Source of the DNA: JAKPAM01 sp047601745
GTDB taxonomy: Bacteria; Pseudomonadota; Gammaproteobacteria; Burkholderiales; Burkholderiaceae_E
Assembly (NCBI GenBank): GCA_047601745.1
Contig: JASGIS010000001.1
Coordinates: 1,550,001 to 1,614,000, forward strand
Length of the DNA stretch: 64,000 nt
Reading direction: 5' to 3'
The notes under the pieces were generated by a model. It was not told the origin of the DNA. It made no database searches and saw nothing but the letters and a program-made list of their open reading frames with translations. Position numbers and translations under genes: made by a program. Each line of letters opens with the position of its first letter. Positions within the stretch are counted from its first letter, which is position 1. This document shows, in pieces, positions 30,772 to 42,293 of the stretch.

Positions 30772-33700
30772 TCAGCCGCCCGGTTCCGGCGCCTGGCCGG
30801 TGCGATCCGAGCGGCCCGAGCGGCCCGAGCGGCCCGAGCGGCCCGAGCGGTCGGCGCCGTCGATGCCGTTGGCGCCGTCGATCACCGGGCGCGGCCGCAG
30901 CACGCGGCTGGCCAGCAGCGGCAGCACGATCAGCGAGGCCATCGTTCCGGTCAGCACGCCGCCGACGATCACCAGCGCGAACGGGCGCTGCGTCTCGGCG
31001 CCGATGCCGTGCGACAGCGCCGCCGGCAGCAGGCCCAGGCAGGCGATCGTCGCCGTCATCAGGATCGGCCGGATCCGCGACGCGCCGGCGTCGAGCATCG
31101 CGTCGGCCGTCGCCAGGCCCGCGCGCAGGTTGTCGAGGATGCGCTGGACCATGATCAGGCTGTTCTGCACGGCGATGCCGGCCACCGCGATGAAGCCCAC
31201 GGCCGCCGACACCGACAGGTGCAGCCCGCCCAGCGCCAGCGTGATCAGGCCGCCGATCATCGCGAACGGCAGCGCGCTGAGCACCAGCAGCGCCGGCCGC
31301 CACTCGCGGAACGCCAGGAACAGCAGCGCCAGGATCCCGCCCAGCGTCAGCGGCACGATCGTGCGCAGCCGCTTCATCGCGCGCTGCTGGTTCTCGAACT
31401 GCCCGCCCCATTCGAGCCGGTAGCCGGGCGGCAGGCTGACTTCGCGCGCGACCGTCTCGCGCGCCTCGGCGACGAAGCCGCCCAGGTCGCGATCGCGCAG
31501 GTTCATCTTGACCGTCAGGTTGCGCCGTCCGTCCTCGCGCGTGATCCGCGCCGGCCCCTGACGCATCGTGACGCTGGCCAGTTCGCCGATCGGCACGGTC
31601 GCCACGCTGCCGTCGGCGGCCGGCGGCAGCGGCACCGGCAGCGACGCGATGTCGTCGACCGACTCGCGCGCCCGCTGCGCGAGCCGCAGCGTCACGTCGA
31701 GCCGCCGGTCGCCGTCGTAGAACGCCGCGACCTGGTCGCCGCCGAACGCCGCCTGCACCAGCGTGTTCGCGTCGTCGGGCGCCATCGCATAACGCGCCAG
31801 CCGGTCGCGGTCCCATTCGATGCGGATCTCGGCCTGGCCGCTGATCGGCAGCGCCGCCACGTCGACCGCGCCGCGCACCTGCGTCAGCAGTTCGGCGATC
31901 CGCCGGCCCTTGGCTTCGAGCACGTCCAGGTCCGGACCATAGATCTTGACGACGACCTCGCCCTTGGCGCCCGACAGCGCCTCCTCGATGTTGTCCTCGA
32001 TGACCTGCGAGAAGTTCGTCGTCACGCCGGGGATCGCCCGCACCCGCTCGCTCATCGCCGCGACCAGCGCGTCCTTGTCCGGGTAGCGCCACTGTCCGCG
32101 CGGGCGCAGGTCGGCAAGGATCTCGAGATTGTTCGGGCCTTTCGGATCGGTGCCGTCGTCGGGGCGGCCGACCTGCGTGATCACCTGCCGGACCTCGGTG
32201 AAGTCCAGCAGCGTGCGGCGCACCTCGCGTTCGATTCGCTTGGTGTTGTCGATGCTCGATGACGGATCGATGCCGATCGTCAGCCAGATGTTGCCCTCGT
32301 CCAGCTTCGGCAGGAATTCGGTGCCCAGCAGCGGCGCCGCCGCCAGCGCGATCGCCAGCACCGCGGCGGCCCCGCCCAGCGCCAGGCCCGAGCGGCCGAG
32401 CAGCCGCGCCAGCGCCGCGCGGTACGCGCCGCGCAGCCGGTCCATCCAGTGCAGGTGCACTTCCTCGATCGGCGCGCGCCGCAGCGCCAGCGACAGCAGC
32501 GCCGGCACCAGCGTCAGCGTCAGTGCCAGCCCGCCGACCAGCGCCAGCGACAGCGTCAGCGCCACCGGCGTGAAGATCCGTCCCTCGACGCGCTCGAACG
32601 TGAAGATCGGCACGAACGCACAGACGATGATCGTCATCGAGAACAGGATCACCGGCGCCGTCTGGCCGCCGATCCGCCGCACGGCCGCCACCCGCTGCGA
32701 GGGTTCGCGCATCCGCTCGTCGTGGATCGCCAGTACCGCGATCACCGCCTCGACCAGCACGACCGCACCGTCGACGACGACGCCGAAATCCACCGCGCCC
32801 AGCGACATCAGGTTGGCTGGCACCTTCATCAGGTCCATGCCGACCAGCGCCGTCATCAGCGCGAACGGAATGATCGACGCGACGATCAGCGCCGGCACCC
32901 AGCGGCGCAGGAACACGAACAGCACCGCCACCACCAGCACGATGCCGACGAGCATGTTCTCGGCCACCGTATGCACGGTGTGGCGGATCAGGTCCGTGCG
33001 CTGGTACAGCGTCACCAGCCGCACGCCCGGATGCTCGCGCGCCAGGTCGGCGTTGATCTGCCCGACCCGCGCGTGCACGGCCGCGGTGATGTCCGCCGCG
33101 TTGCCGCCCTTGAGCATCTGCACGATGCCCTCGATGCCGCTGTCCTGCTGCGTGACCAGCGATCCGTCGTCGGCGCGCTGCGTGATGCCGACGATGCCCG
33201 AGCGCGGCTTGTCGCCGTAAGCGACGTCGGCCACGTCGCCGACGCGCACCGGCTTGCCGTCGACCGCCGTGATCGCCGTCGCCGCGATGTCGGCCGGCGT
33301 GCGGTACAGCGCGATCGCGCGGATCACGAAGCCCTGGTCGCCGCGATTCAGGATCCCGCCGCCCGCGTTGTCGCCGCCGTTGGCCACCGCCTTCGACACG
33401 TCGGCGATCGTCAGCCGGTAGCGCGCGAGCCGGACCGGATCGACGCGCACCTGCACCTCGCGCACCGTGCCGCCGAAGCTGACCACGTCGGCCACGCCCG
33501 GCACGCGCCGCACCGCCGGCCGCACGACCCAGTCCTGCAGCGAGCGCAGCGCCGATTCGTCCATGCCTTCGGGGCCTTCGAGCGCGTAGCGATAGATCTC
33601 GCCGACCGCGTTCGACAACGGCGCCAGGCCGGGCTGGATGCCGGCCGGCAGCGTCACGCCGGCCAGCCGCTCGTTGACCTGCTGCCGCGCGAAATAGTCG

Positions 33701-34005
33701 TCGGTCTTGTCGGCGAAGGTCACCGTCACGACCGACAGCCCGGTGATCGATATCGAGCGCGTGCGGATCGCGCGCGGCGTACCCGACATCTCGCGCTCGA
33801 TCGGCTGCGAGACCGCGCGCTCGACCTCCAGCGGCGCCATCCCGGGTGCCAGCGTGATCACCTGCACCTGCACGTCCTGCACGTCCGGGAACGCCTCGAT
33901 CGGCAGGTCCGAGGCCAGGTGCACGCCCAGGATCGACAGCGCCACGACGGCGAACAGCACGACCAGCGGCTGCTCGACGCAGACCGCCATCAACTTGCGG
34001 ATCAT
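30772..34005 (-). CDS. CusA/CzcA-family heavy-metal efflux RND transporter
   Basis: A 1077-residue inner-membrane RND pump. The N-terminus (MIRKLMAVCVEQPLVVLFAVVALSILG) is a membrane helix followed by DLPIEAFPDVQDVQVQV. Other landmarks are PREMSGTP-type text, GAVDFGVVVDGAVVLVEAVI in TM4 with the family Asp pair, and the C-terminal proton-relay region. The TM4 motif and length fit the HME subfamily exporting Cu/Ag or Co/Zn/Cd; the metal cannot be told. The C-terminus ends in an Arg-Ser-Gly repeat. The gene follows its adaptor by 2 nt. No outer-membrane factor is seen nearby. Confidence 0.92.
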   Translation of the reverse strand: MIRKLMAVCVEQPLVVLFAVVALSILGVHLASDLPIEAFPDVQDVQVQVITLAPGMAPLEVERAVSQPIEREMSGTPRAIRTRSISITGLSVVTVTFADKTDDYFARQQVNERLAGVTLPAGIQPGLAPLSNAVGEIYRYALEGPEGMDESALRSLQDWVVRPAVRRVPGVADVVSFGGTVREVQVRVDPVRLARYRLTIADVSKAVANGGDNAGGGILNRGDQGFVIRAIALYRTPADIAATAITAVDGKPVRVGDVADVAYGDKPRSGIVGITQRADDGSLVTQQDSGIEGIVQMLKGGNAADITAAVHARVGQINADLAREHPGVRLVTLYQRTDLIRHTVHTVAENMLVGIVLVVAVLFVFLRRWVPALIVASIIPFALMTALVGMDLMKVPANLMSLGAVDFGVVVDGAVVLVEAVIAVLAIHDERMREPSQRVAAVRRIGGQTAPVILFSMTIIVCAFVPIFTFERVEGRIFTPVALTLSLALVGGLALTLTLVPALLSLALRRAPIEEVHLHWMDRLRGAYRAALARLLGRSGLALGGAAAVLAIALAAAPLLGTEFLPKLDEGNIWLTIGIDPSSSIDNTKRIEREVRRTLLDFTEVRQVITQVGRPDDGTDPKGPNNLEILADLRPRGQWRYPDKDALVAAMSERVRAIPGVTTNFSQVIEDNIEEALSGAKGEVVVKIYGPDLDVLEAKGRRIAELLTQVRGAVDVAALPISGQAEIRIEWDRDRLARYAMAPDDANTLVQAAFGGDQVAAFYDGDRRLDVTLRLAQRARESVDDIASLPVPLPPAADGSVATVPIGELASVTMRQGPARITREDGRRNLTVKMNLRDRDLGGFVAEARETVAREVSLPPGYRLEWGGQFENQQRAMKRLRTIVPLTLGGILALLFLAFREWRPALLVLSALPFAMIGGLITLALGGLHLSVSAAVGFIAVAGIAVQNSLIMVQRILDNLRAGLATADAMLDAGASRIRPILMTATIACLGLLPAALSHGIGAETQRPFALVIVGGVLTGTMASLIVLPLLASRVLRPRPVIDGANGIDGADRSGRSGRSGRSGRSDRTGQAPEPGG

Positions 34006-34007
34006 CG

Positions 34008-35357
34008 CTACTGGCCGATCTGTTCCGACTTCAACAGCAGCGCGCCGGCCGAGACCACGTTCTCGCCGGGCCGGACGCCCGAGCGCAGCCAGGCCGAGCC
34101 GCCCTGCTGCGTGGCGACGTCGACGTCGCGAAGCTGGTAGGCATCGCCGCCCAGCGCCACGTAGGCGATCGTTCGCGCGCCGAACTGCAGCAGCGCGCTG
34201 GCCGGCACGCGGGTGGCGGTCTGCCCGTCGGTTCCCGACGGCAGCGCCTGCGCGAACATCTCGGGCCGCAGCGCGCCGTCGCGGTTGTCGACGCGCGCGC
34301 GCACCTGCACGCGGCGCGTCGCCGTGTCGACCTGCGGCGCGATGCGCTCGATCCGCGCGTGGAACGTGCGGCCCGGCGCACCGTCGACCGTGAAGTCGAT
34401 CGGCATGCCCGCCGACAGCACGGCCGCCTGCGATTCGGGCACGTCGACGATCAGCATCAGGCGGGCCGGATCGGTGACCGTGGCCAGCACGTTGCCGCTG
34501 GACGCCAGCACCTGCTGGCCGACCGTCGCGTTGCGCTCGGTGACGATGCCGGCGATCGGCGACGACAGCGTGAACGTCTGGCCGCGCACGCGTCCGACGG
34601 CGTTCAGGTTGCGCAGCCGCAGTTCGGCGCGTTCCAGCTCGGCGTTCGATTGCGCCTGGTCGGCCTGCGCGGCCTCCAGTTCCTTGCGCGCGACCACATC
34701 ATGGTCGTACAGGTCGCGCACGCGCGCCAGGCTCGTGCGCTTGAGTTCGGCGTCGGCGCGCGCCTTGGCGGCGTCGGCCAGCGCCTGGCCCAGATCCGGC
34801 GAATCGATCTCCAGGATCGGCTCGCCGGCCTTCACGCGATCGCCGATCTCGCGCACCAGCCGCGTCACCCGGCCGTCGAGCGGCACCGTCAGTTGCGACG
34901 TTGCCGCCTGATCGTAGGTCAGATGCGCGGCCAGCGGCTGCGTCAGCGGCACCGGCGCCGCGCTGGCCGCCACCGTCTCGATCTGCGCGGCCTGGCGCGG
35001 ATCCGTCAGGCGGATCGTCGGGTCGCGCGCCGCGTCGCCGCCGGCCGCCGGCGCGTTCGCCGTCGCGGAGCCGGCAGCGGGGCCGACCGTGGAGCCGACC
35101 GTGGAGCCGACCGTGGAGCCGGTAGCGAGGCCGGCCGTCGAACCGGCCGCGGAGCTGCCGATCGCCGCCGGACCGGTCGCGGACCTGCCGGCCGCAGCGG
35201 CTGTCGCAGGCTCTTCCGACGGGCGGTGACCGAGGCTGCCCAGCGCGTCGGGCGCCGCGCGCATCAGCAGGATCGCGGCGACGGCGCCCAGCCCGAAGCC
35301 GATCGCCGACCGGGCCCACGGGCGAGACGATGAGGAGGAAACGACGGAGGTTTGCAT
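34008..35357 (-). CDS. CusB/CzcB-type RND periplasmic adaptor
   Basis: A 449-residue adaptor with an N-terminal membrane anchor (SAIGFGLGAVAAILLM), a low-complexity Ala/Gly/Ser/Thr spacer (about 45-105, with SAGSTAGLATGSTVGSTVGS), a barrel-sandwich hybrid (LDGRVTRLVREIGDRVKAGEPILEIDSPDLGQ), a helical hairpin (KARADAELKRTSLARVRDLYDHDVVARKELEAAQADQAQ) and LSSPIAGIVTERNATVGQQV. It transfers metal or links the pump to an outer-membrane channel. It is first in a two-gene transcript with the pump. Confidence 0.9.
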   Translation of the reverse strand: MQTSVVSSSSSRPWARSAIGFGLGAVAAILLMRAAPDALGSLGHRPSEEPATAAAAGRSATGPAAIGSSAAGSTAGLATGSTVGSTVGSTVGPAAGSATANAPAAGGDAARDPTIRLTDPRQAAQIETVAASAAPVPLTQPLAAHLTYDQAATSQLTVPLDGRVTRLVREIGDRVKAGEPILEIDSPDLGQALADAAKARADAELKRTSLARVRDLYDHDVVARKELEAAQADQAQSNAELERAELRLRNLNAVGRVRGQTFTLSSPIAGIVTERNATVGQQVLASSGNVLATVTDPARLMLIVDVPESQAAVLSAGMPIDFTVDGAPGRTFHARIERIAPQVDTATRRVQVRARVDNRDGALRPEMFAQALPSGTDGQTATRVPASALLQFGARTIAYVALGGDAYQLRDVDVATQQGGSAWLRSGVRPGENVVSAGALLLKSEQIGQ

Positions 35358-35415
35358 GACAGCAGTGTCGCGCGAGTCCGGCGGTGCGCGATAGTGCCGA
35401 AAGTCATCTGTTCCC

Positions 35416-35484
35416 CAGCGGCGTCGACAGCGCGGCTACAGCGGCATCGACAACGCGATTACAGCGGCATCGACAGCGTGATCC
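35416..35484. repeat. 23-bp direct repeat, three copies, over the 3' end of the histidine kinase gene
   Basis: Units begin with CAGCGGC(A/G)TCGACA at 35416, 35439 and 35462. The last copy contains the kinase's final codons and TAA stop; the other two lie just beyond the stop and look like duplications of the gene end. Confidence 0.75.
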
Positions 35485-37603
35485 GCGTGCCTTCGCCCGG
35501 CCGCGAATCGATCTGCAGCGTGCCGCCCAGCAGCTCGGCCTGCTCGCGCATGCCCTGCAGCCCGAAGTGCCCGTCGCCGACGAACGAACGCACGGCGAAG
35601 CCGGTGCCGTCGTCGGCCAGCGTCAAGCGCAGCCGGCCGGCATCGCCGGCTCCGTCGCGCGCCAGCGCGACCTCGACCCGCTGCGCGTGCGCGTGGCGCA
35701 GCACGTTGCGCAGCGCTTCCTCGGCGATCCGGTAGACCGTTTCGGCCCGTCCGTCGGCCAGCGCCGCCAGCGACGGATCGAGCCGCAGCGCGACCTCGAT
35801 GCCGCTGCGCTCGCCGGTTCGCCAGGCCAGTTGCTCGAGCGCCGGGCCCAATCCCACCTCGCGCACCGGGTGCTGGCGCAACTGCCCGATCGCCGCGCGC
35901 GCCTCGCGCAGCCCGTGCTGGGCCGCCTGCTCGGCGTGCGCCAGCTCGTCGGCCAGCGCGGCCGGATCGTGCCGGACCAGCTTGCGCATCAGGCGGATCT
36001 CGGCCAGCAGCGACATCAGCGACTGCGCCAGCGTGTCGTGCAGGTCGCGCGCCAGCCGCAGCCGTTCGCGCACCAGCGCCGCGTGGCGATTCTCGTCGGC
36101 CAGCCGCTCGACCTCGCGCGTGCGCGCGGCCACGCGCGCGTCCAGCTCGCCGTTCAGGCGTTCGAGCGCCAGCGAGCGCTGCTGCAGGTCCGACAGCAGC
36201 GCCTGCAGCGAGCGCCCGATCCGCGCGGCCTCGTCGCGTCCCGGCACGACCGCCAGCGCCGTGCGCTCACCGGCGCGGATCTGGTCGGCCGAACGGGCGA
36301 TGTCGGCCAGTTCGCGCGTCAAGCGCCGCGTCGTCAGCAGGCCCGCGACGATGATCGCCGCGCCGGCGGCCAGCAGCGACAACAGCGTGCGGATCTGCTG
36401 GCTGCGCGCGAACGCGAACGCCTGCTCGGCCGGCTCGCGCACCCAGACGGTCCAGCCGTTGCCGGCGAAGCGCCCGTAGCCGTCCGACAGCGACCAGCCC
36501 GCCAGGTGCGGCACCTCGTCGCCCCAGCGCTCGATCGCATGGCCGGCCGGCGCGCCGTGGCGGCGGTTCTGCGTGTCGGCCCGCTCGCGCCGCAACGTCT
36601 CGGCCGCCTGCCGGATCGCCGGACTCGGCTGCCCGGCGATCGGCCGGCCCAGCATCGGCGACGGGCCGAACAGCACGACACCCGCCTCGTTCAGCACCAG
36701 CACCTGGACCTGGTGGCGGATCCTCAGGCTGCCGATCAGGTCGGCGCCGAAACGCTCGACCCAGGTCCCGCCCAGTTGCGCGCCGAGCACGCCGACCACC
36801 CGTCCCCGCGCATCGACCAGCGGCGCCGCCAGTTGCAGCGCCTCGGGCGACGCCGCCGCACCGGGCGCACCGGGCACACCGGGCACACCGGGTGCACCGC
36901 CGGCCGGCGGCGGCTGTCCCGCCGCCTGGCTTGTCGCCTGCGCGTTCAGATCGTCTATCCAGGGCGCGGCCAGGCCGTTGCGGAACCACGCCCGCCGCGC
37001 GATCGGGGGCGTCCGGTCGAAGCGGCCCGTCGCGTCGGCCAGTTCGCCGTCGGCCGTCGCCAGCGCGAGCCAGTCGAACTCCGGCAGCCGTTCGCGCTCG
37101 CGCGCCAGCAGCGCCGGCCGGTCCGCCTCGGGCACCGAGGCCAGCGCGTCGGCCAGCGTCGCGATCCACGTCAGCCGCGCATCGAGCTGCACGTCGATCT
37201 CGTTGGAGATCTGCGTCGCGTACTGCTGGAACGCCTGCCCCGAGTTCTCCTCGATCCGCTGGCGCGAACTCGTCGACATCCAGATGCTGGCCAGCACCGC
37301 CGCCAACAGGCTGATCAGCACGTGCGCCCAGCCCAGCCGGGCCGACAGGCTGTTGCGCGGATCGAGCGACGCCAGCCGATGCGCCAACCGCCCGCGCGCG
37401 GCCGGCGTCGGGCCGGCGGACCGGGAAGGCGCCGGATCGAGTAGCGCCGGATCGAGTGGCGCCGGATCGAGTGGCGCCGGATCGAGTGGCGCCGGATCGG
37501 ACGGCGTCGGACCGGGAGGCGTCGGACCGGGAGGCGTCGGACCGGGAGGCGTCGGACCAGGAGGCGTCGGACCAGGAGGCGTCGGGCGGGGAGGGGCGGA
37601 CAT
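35459..37603 (-). CDS. NarX/DegS-type sensor histidine kinase (HisKA_3) with extracytoplasmic sensor
   Basis: A 714-residue kinase. The N-terminus is a Pro-rich repeat (PPGPT six times, then LDPAP). TM1 (about 92-110) is followed by a Cache-like periplasmic domain (about 115-375), TM2 (about 395-415), HAMP, and a HisKA_3 dimerisation box RLRLARDLHDTLAQSLMSLL (phospho-His near 545). The HATPase part has VYRIAEEALRNVLRHAHA, DDGTGF and GHFGLQGMREQAELLGG. It is divergent from a NarL-type regulator gene starting 78 nt away, its obvious partner. The ligand and targets are unknown; the flanking metal-efflux genes are candidates. Confidence 0.9.
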   Translation of the reverse strand: MSAPPRPTPPGPTPPGPTPPGPTPPGPTPPGPTPSDPAPLDPAPLDPAPLDPALLDPAPSRSAGPTPAARGRLAHRLASLDPRNSLSARLGWAHVLISLLAAVLASIWMSTSSRQRIEENSGQAFQQYATQISNEIDVQLDARLTWIATLADALASVPEADRPALLARERERLPEFDWLALATADGELADATGRFDRTPPIARRAWFRNGLAAPWIDDLNAQATSQAAGQPPPAGGAPGVPGVPGAPGAAASPEALQLAAPLVDARGRVVGVLGAQLGGTWVERFGADLIGSLRIRHQVQVLVLNEAGVVLFGPSPMLGRPIAGQPSPAIRQAAETLRRERADTQNRRHGAPAGHAIERWGDEVPHLAGWSLSDGYGRFAGNGWTVWVREPAEQAFAFARSQQIRTLLSLLAAGAAIIVAGLLTTRRLTRELADIARSADQIRAGERTALAVVPGRDEAARIGRSLQALLSDLQQRSLALERLNGELDARVAARTREVERLADENRHAALVRERLRLARDLHDTLAQSLMSLLAEIRLMRKLVRHDPAALADELAHAEQAAQHGLREARAAIGQLRQHPVREVGLGPALEQLAWRTGERSGIEVALRLDPSLAALADGRAETVYRIAEEALRNVLRHAHAQRVEVALARDGAGDAGRLRLTLADDGTGFAVRSFVGDGHFGLQGMREQAELLGGTLQIDSRPGEGTRITLSMPL
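37426..37594. repeat. 15-bp tandem repeats at the 5' end of the kinase gene
   Basis: Two related arrays lie side by side: a (GTGGCGCCGGATCGA)-type unit, about five copies, then a (GGCGTCGGACCGGGA)-type unit, about six copies. On the minus strand they encode LDPAP and PPGPT repeats at the cytoplasmic N-terminus. Near-identical copies suggest recent expansion. Confidence 0.85.
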
Positions 37604-37681
37604 CGGATCGCACGGTACACTCGAATCCCGGCGGCGTCACCGGACGCCGCCATCGAACCGCCGCCCGCCCACGGTCCCCGC

Positions 37682-38395
37682 ATGGACACCGACCGCGATC
37701 CCGACGACGCCGCTCCGCGCCCCGGCGCATCGCCCGCCATTCGCGTGCTGGTCGTCGACGATCAGCCGTTGATCCGCCGCGGCCTGGCATTGACGCTGGG
37801 CACCGAACCGGGCATCGAGATCGTCGGCCAGGCCGCCGACGGCCAGGAAGCCATCGAGCTGGCGCGCGCGTTGCGGCCCGACGTCGTACTGATGGACCTG
37901 AAGATGCCGCGCGTCGGCGGAGTGGCCGCCACCCGCGCGATCACCGGCGAGCGCCCGGCGACGCAGGTCGTCGTGCTGACCACTTATGACGTCGACGAAC
38001 TGGTGTTCGACGCGATCCGCGCCGGCGCGCAGGCTTATCTGCTCAAGGATGCCGACGAGGCCGAGATCGTCGAGACGATCCGCGCCGCCAGCCGCGGCGA
38101 GTCGCGCTTGCAGCCGCAGATCGCCCGCCGCGTGATGGAGGAATTGCGCCGCGCCGGATCGGCCGAGCGCGCCGCCCCGCCGCCCGACGACGATGACGAC
38201 GCCGAGCCGATGACCGCGCGCGAGGCGCAGATCCTCGAGCTGATCGCCGAGGGCCTGAGCAACAAGGACATCGCGCGCCGGATGTCGCTGGCCGAGGGCA
38301 CGGTCAAGAACTACACGAGCCGCATCATGGACAAGCTGCACGCGCGCTCGCGCACCGAACTGGCCGTCAAGGCGCTGCGCCGGCGCCGGGGTTGA
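37682..38395 (+). CDS. NarL/FixJ-family response regulator
   Basis: A 237-residue regulator. REC (about 20-140) has VLVVDDQPLIRRGL and phospho-acceptor VVLMDLKMP with the switch Thr/Lys in VVVLTTYD and YLLKDA. A short Asp-rich linker precedes the LuxR-type HTH (MTAREAQILELIAEGLSNKDIARRMSLAEGTVKNYTSRIMDKL, about 178-220). It is divergent from the HisKA_3 kinase. Its last 29 bp overlap the end of the convergent acyl-CoA ligase gene. Confidence 0.93.
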   Translation: MDTDRDPDDAAPRPGASPAIRVLVVDDQPLIRRGLALTLGTEPGIEIVGQAADGQEAIELARALRPDVVLMDLKMPRVGGVAATRAITGERPATQVVVLTTYDVDELVFDAIRAGAQAYLLKDADEAEIVETIRAASRGESRLQPQIARRVMEELRRAGSAERAAPPPDDDDDAEPMTAREAQILELIAEGLSNKDIARRMSLAEGTVKNYTSRIMDKLHARSRTELAVKALRRRRG

Positions 38396-40130
38396 GCGCG
38401 TCCTGGCGTTCGGCCGCGAACGCCGCGCGCAGCTTGTACTTCTCGATCTTGTTGGTGGCCGTGCGCGGCAGGTCGTCGATGAAGCGGACGTGCCGTGGCC
38501 GCATGAACTTCGGCATCGCCGATTCGGCCCACGCGAGCAGATCCTGCGCGGTCTCGCCGGCGCCCTCGGCGCGCACCACGTACAGCACGATGTCGTCCTC
38601 GTCGCCCTCGACGGCCGGCACCGCGAATGCCGCGCAGATCGCCACCGACGGGTGCTGATGGAACAGGTCCTCGACGTGGTACGACGACAGGTTCTCGCCG
38701 CGCACGCGGATGCGGTCGCCGAGCCGGTCGACGAACACCAGGCTGCCGTCGGCCCGCTGCAGCACCGCGTCGCCGGTATGGAACCACGCGTTGCGCAGCG
38801 CCTTGGCCGTCGCCTCGGGCTTGCCCAGGTATTCGAGGAAGATCGTGTTCGGGATCCTCGGCCGCAGCACGAGCTGACCGGCCTCGCCGATCGGGCGGAA
38901 CTCGTCGTTCTCGTCGACCACCGCCGCGTCGAAGAACGGCGTCGGCCAGCCCATGAAACCCTTGGCGTCGGCCTGTTGCGGCGAGACCTGCCGGATGCCG
39001 TAGCGCGACAGCGCCTCGGTCCGCGCCGCGCGGTCCTGGCCGCGGAACAGCGCCGGCGGCGTGCCTTCGCCGGGCGCCAGTTCCTCGATGATCGTCGCCA
39101 CCCCATTGCCCGATTCGGTCTGCCCGAAGCCGCAGGTCACGACGTCGATGCCGAAGCGCCGCGCCACCTCGTGGTGGTTCAGCGGCAGCGGCTGCATGTG
39201 CGCCTTGTTCAGCGTGTTCGCGCGGTCGTCGTCGCGCGGCGGCGCCTTCATCAGCCACGGGATCATCGCGTCGAGCAGGATCGCCGTCGTCGCGCCGACC
39301 TTGCGCACGCGGTCCCAGAACTGCGTCGGGCTGAAGCGGTCCCAGCAGGCGATCTCGCAGCCGACCCAGATCGCCCGCGCCAGATTGAAGCTGGCCGCGC
39401 CCACGTGGTACATCGGCAGGTCGTTGTAGATCACGTCGTCCTGCGTCATCGTCAGCCGCACGACGAACGTGTACTGCGCGATCCACCGGTGCGGCAGCAG
39501 CACGCCCTTCGACGGCCCGGTCGTCCCCGACGTATAGACGATCTGGCACGGCGAATGCGCGGACAGCGCGACGGCGGGCCGCGCATGGCCGGCGCAGGCG
39601 TCGCGCCAGTCCAGCACCTCGATGCCGGCCGGCACGACGGGCGGCGCTGCGGCGGACGTCCCGGCCGCGTCGCGCCCATCGTCCTCCCGCGGCGGGCAGC
39701 GCACCAGCACCGGCTTGACGCGCAGCGCGTCCCAGACCTCGAGCACCGCCCTCAGGCCGTCGTCGTCGACGACCAGCATGCCCGCGCCGGTATCGTTCAA
39801 CTGGTAGACGAGCAGCCGCCCGGTGAACGCGAAGTTCACGGGCGCATAGACGACGCCGGCCTTCCACGCGCCGAACATCGCCAGCGCCGCCGTCATCGGA
39901 TTGCGCGTCAGCACGCCCAGCGGCTCGCCCGCTTGCAATCCCCTGGCGGCCAGGAAGCCGCCGATCGAATCGGTCAGCGCACCGAACTCCGCGTAGCGCA
40001 GCAGCCGGTCCTCCTCGCCGTAGTACAGGCAGCGCGCCTGCGGACGTTCGCGGACCCAGCGGTCCAGTTGATCGACGACGAATTCGCCGGATTCGGTGAA
40101 ACGGGTCAGCAGGTCTTGCCGGGTCGGCAT
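38367..40130 (-). CDS. AMP-dependent acyl-CoA synthetase/ligase (ANL family)
   Basis: A 587-residue adenylating enzyme. The start at ATG 40130 has GGAGA 5 nt upstream. P-loop motif VYTSGTTGPSKGVLLPHRW is near 220, the adenine motif is GFGQTESGNG, the hinge is VDRLGDRIRVRGENLSSYHVEDLF and the catalytic Lys lies in TATNKIEKYKLR. It resembles crotonobetaine/carnitine-CoA-ligase-like and long-chain members. Directly upstream lies a sigma-54 activator gene and beyond that a flavin monooxygenase/reductase pair, suggesting activation of an acid released by an oxidative step. The substrate is not known. Confidence 0.9.
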   Translation of the reverse strand: MPTRQDLLTRFTESGEFVVDQLDRWVRERPQARCLYYGEEDRLLRYAEFGALTDSIGGFLAARGLQAGEPLGVLTRNPMTAALAMFGAWKAGVVYAPVNFAFTGRLLVYQLNDTGAGMLVVDDDGLRAVLEVWDALRVKPVLVRCPPREDDGRDAAGTSAAAPPVVPAGIEVLDWRDACAGHARPAVALSAHSPCQIVYTSGTTGPSKGVLLPHRWIAQYTFVVRLTMTQDDVIYNDLPMYHVGAASFNLARAIWVGCEIACWDRFSPTQFWDRVRKVGATTAILLDAMIPWLMKAPPRDDDRANTLNKAHMQPLPLNHHEVARRFGIDVVTCGFGQTESGNGVATIIEELAPGEGTPPALFRGQDRAARTEALSRYGIRQVSPQQADAKGFMGWPTPFFDAAVVDENDEFRPIGEAGQLVLRPRIPNTIFLEYLGKPEATAKALRNAWFHTGDAVLQRADGSLVFVDRLGDRIRVRGENLSSYHVEDLFHQHPSVAICAAFAVPAVEGDEDDIVLYVVRAEGAGETAQDLLAWAESAMPKFMRPRHVRFIDDLPRTATNKIEKYKLRAAFAAERQDALNPGAGAAP

Positions 40131-40156
40131 CGGGTCTCCTCTTCGTTCGTCGTCGT

Positions 40157-40216
40157 TCATCGTCTTGTTGCCGGTCATCGTCTCGTCGCCGGCTATCGTC
40201 TCGTCGCCGGTCATCG
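40157..40216. repeat. 18-bp tandem repeat between the ligase and sigma-54 activator genes
   Basis: Three units of TCATCGTCTCGTCGCCGG (first and third with small changes) plus a partial fourth. It lies 27-86 nt upstream of the ligase start. Translated on the minus strand it would add repeats of MTGDET, which is not needed by the family, so it is probably part of the leader. Confidence 0.75.
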
Positions 40217-40275
40217 CTCAGGCCTCGGTCTTCTCGTCGTCATCGGCATCGCCATTGTCGCCGTCATCGCGATCA

Positions 40276-42213
<1,938 letters not shown>

Positions 42214-42293
42214 GCTGTCTCCCCCATGCGCGGTCGCGCGTCAGGTGGCGGCCGCCCCCGGGGGTCACGCCCCGCCGTCGCGCCCGGCCGCGT

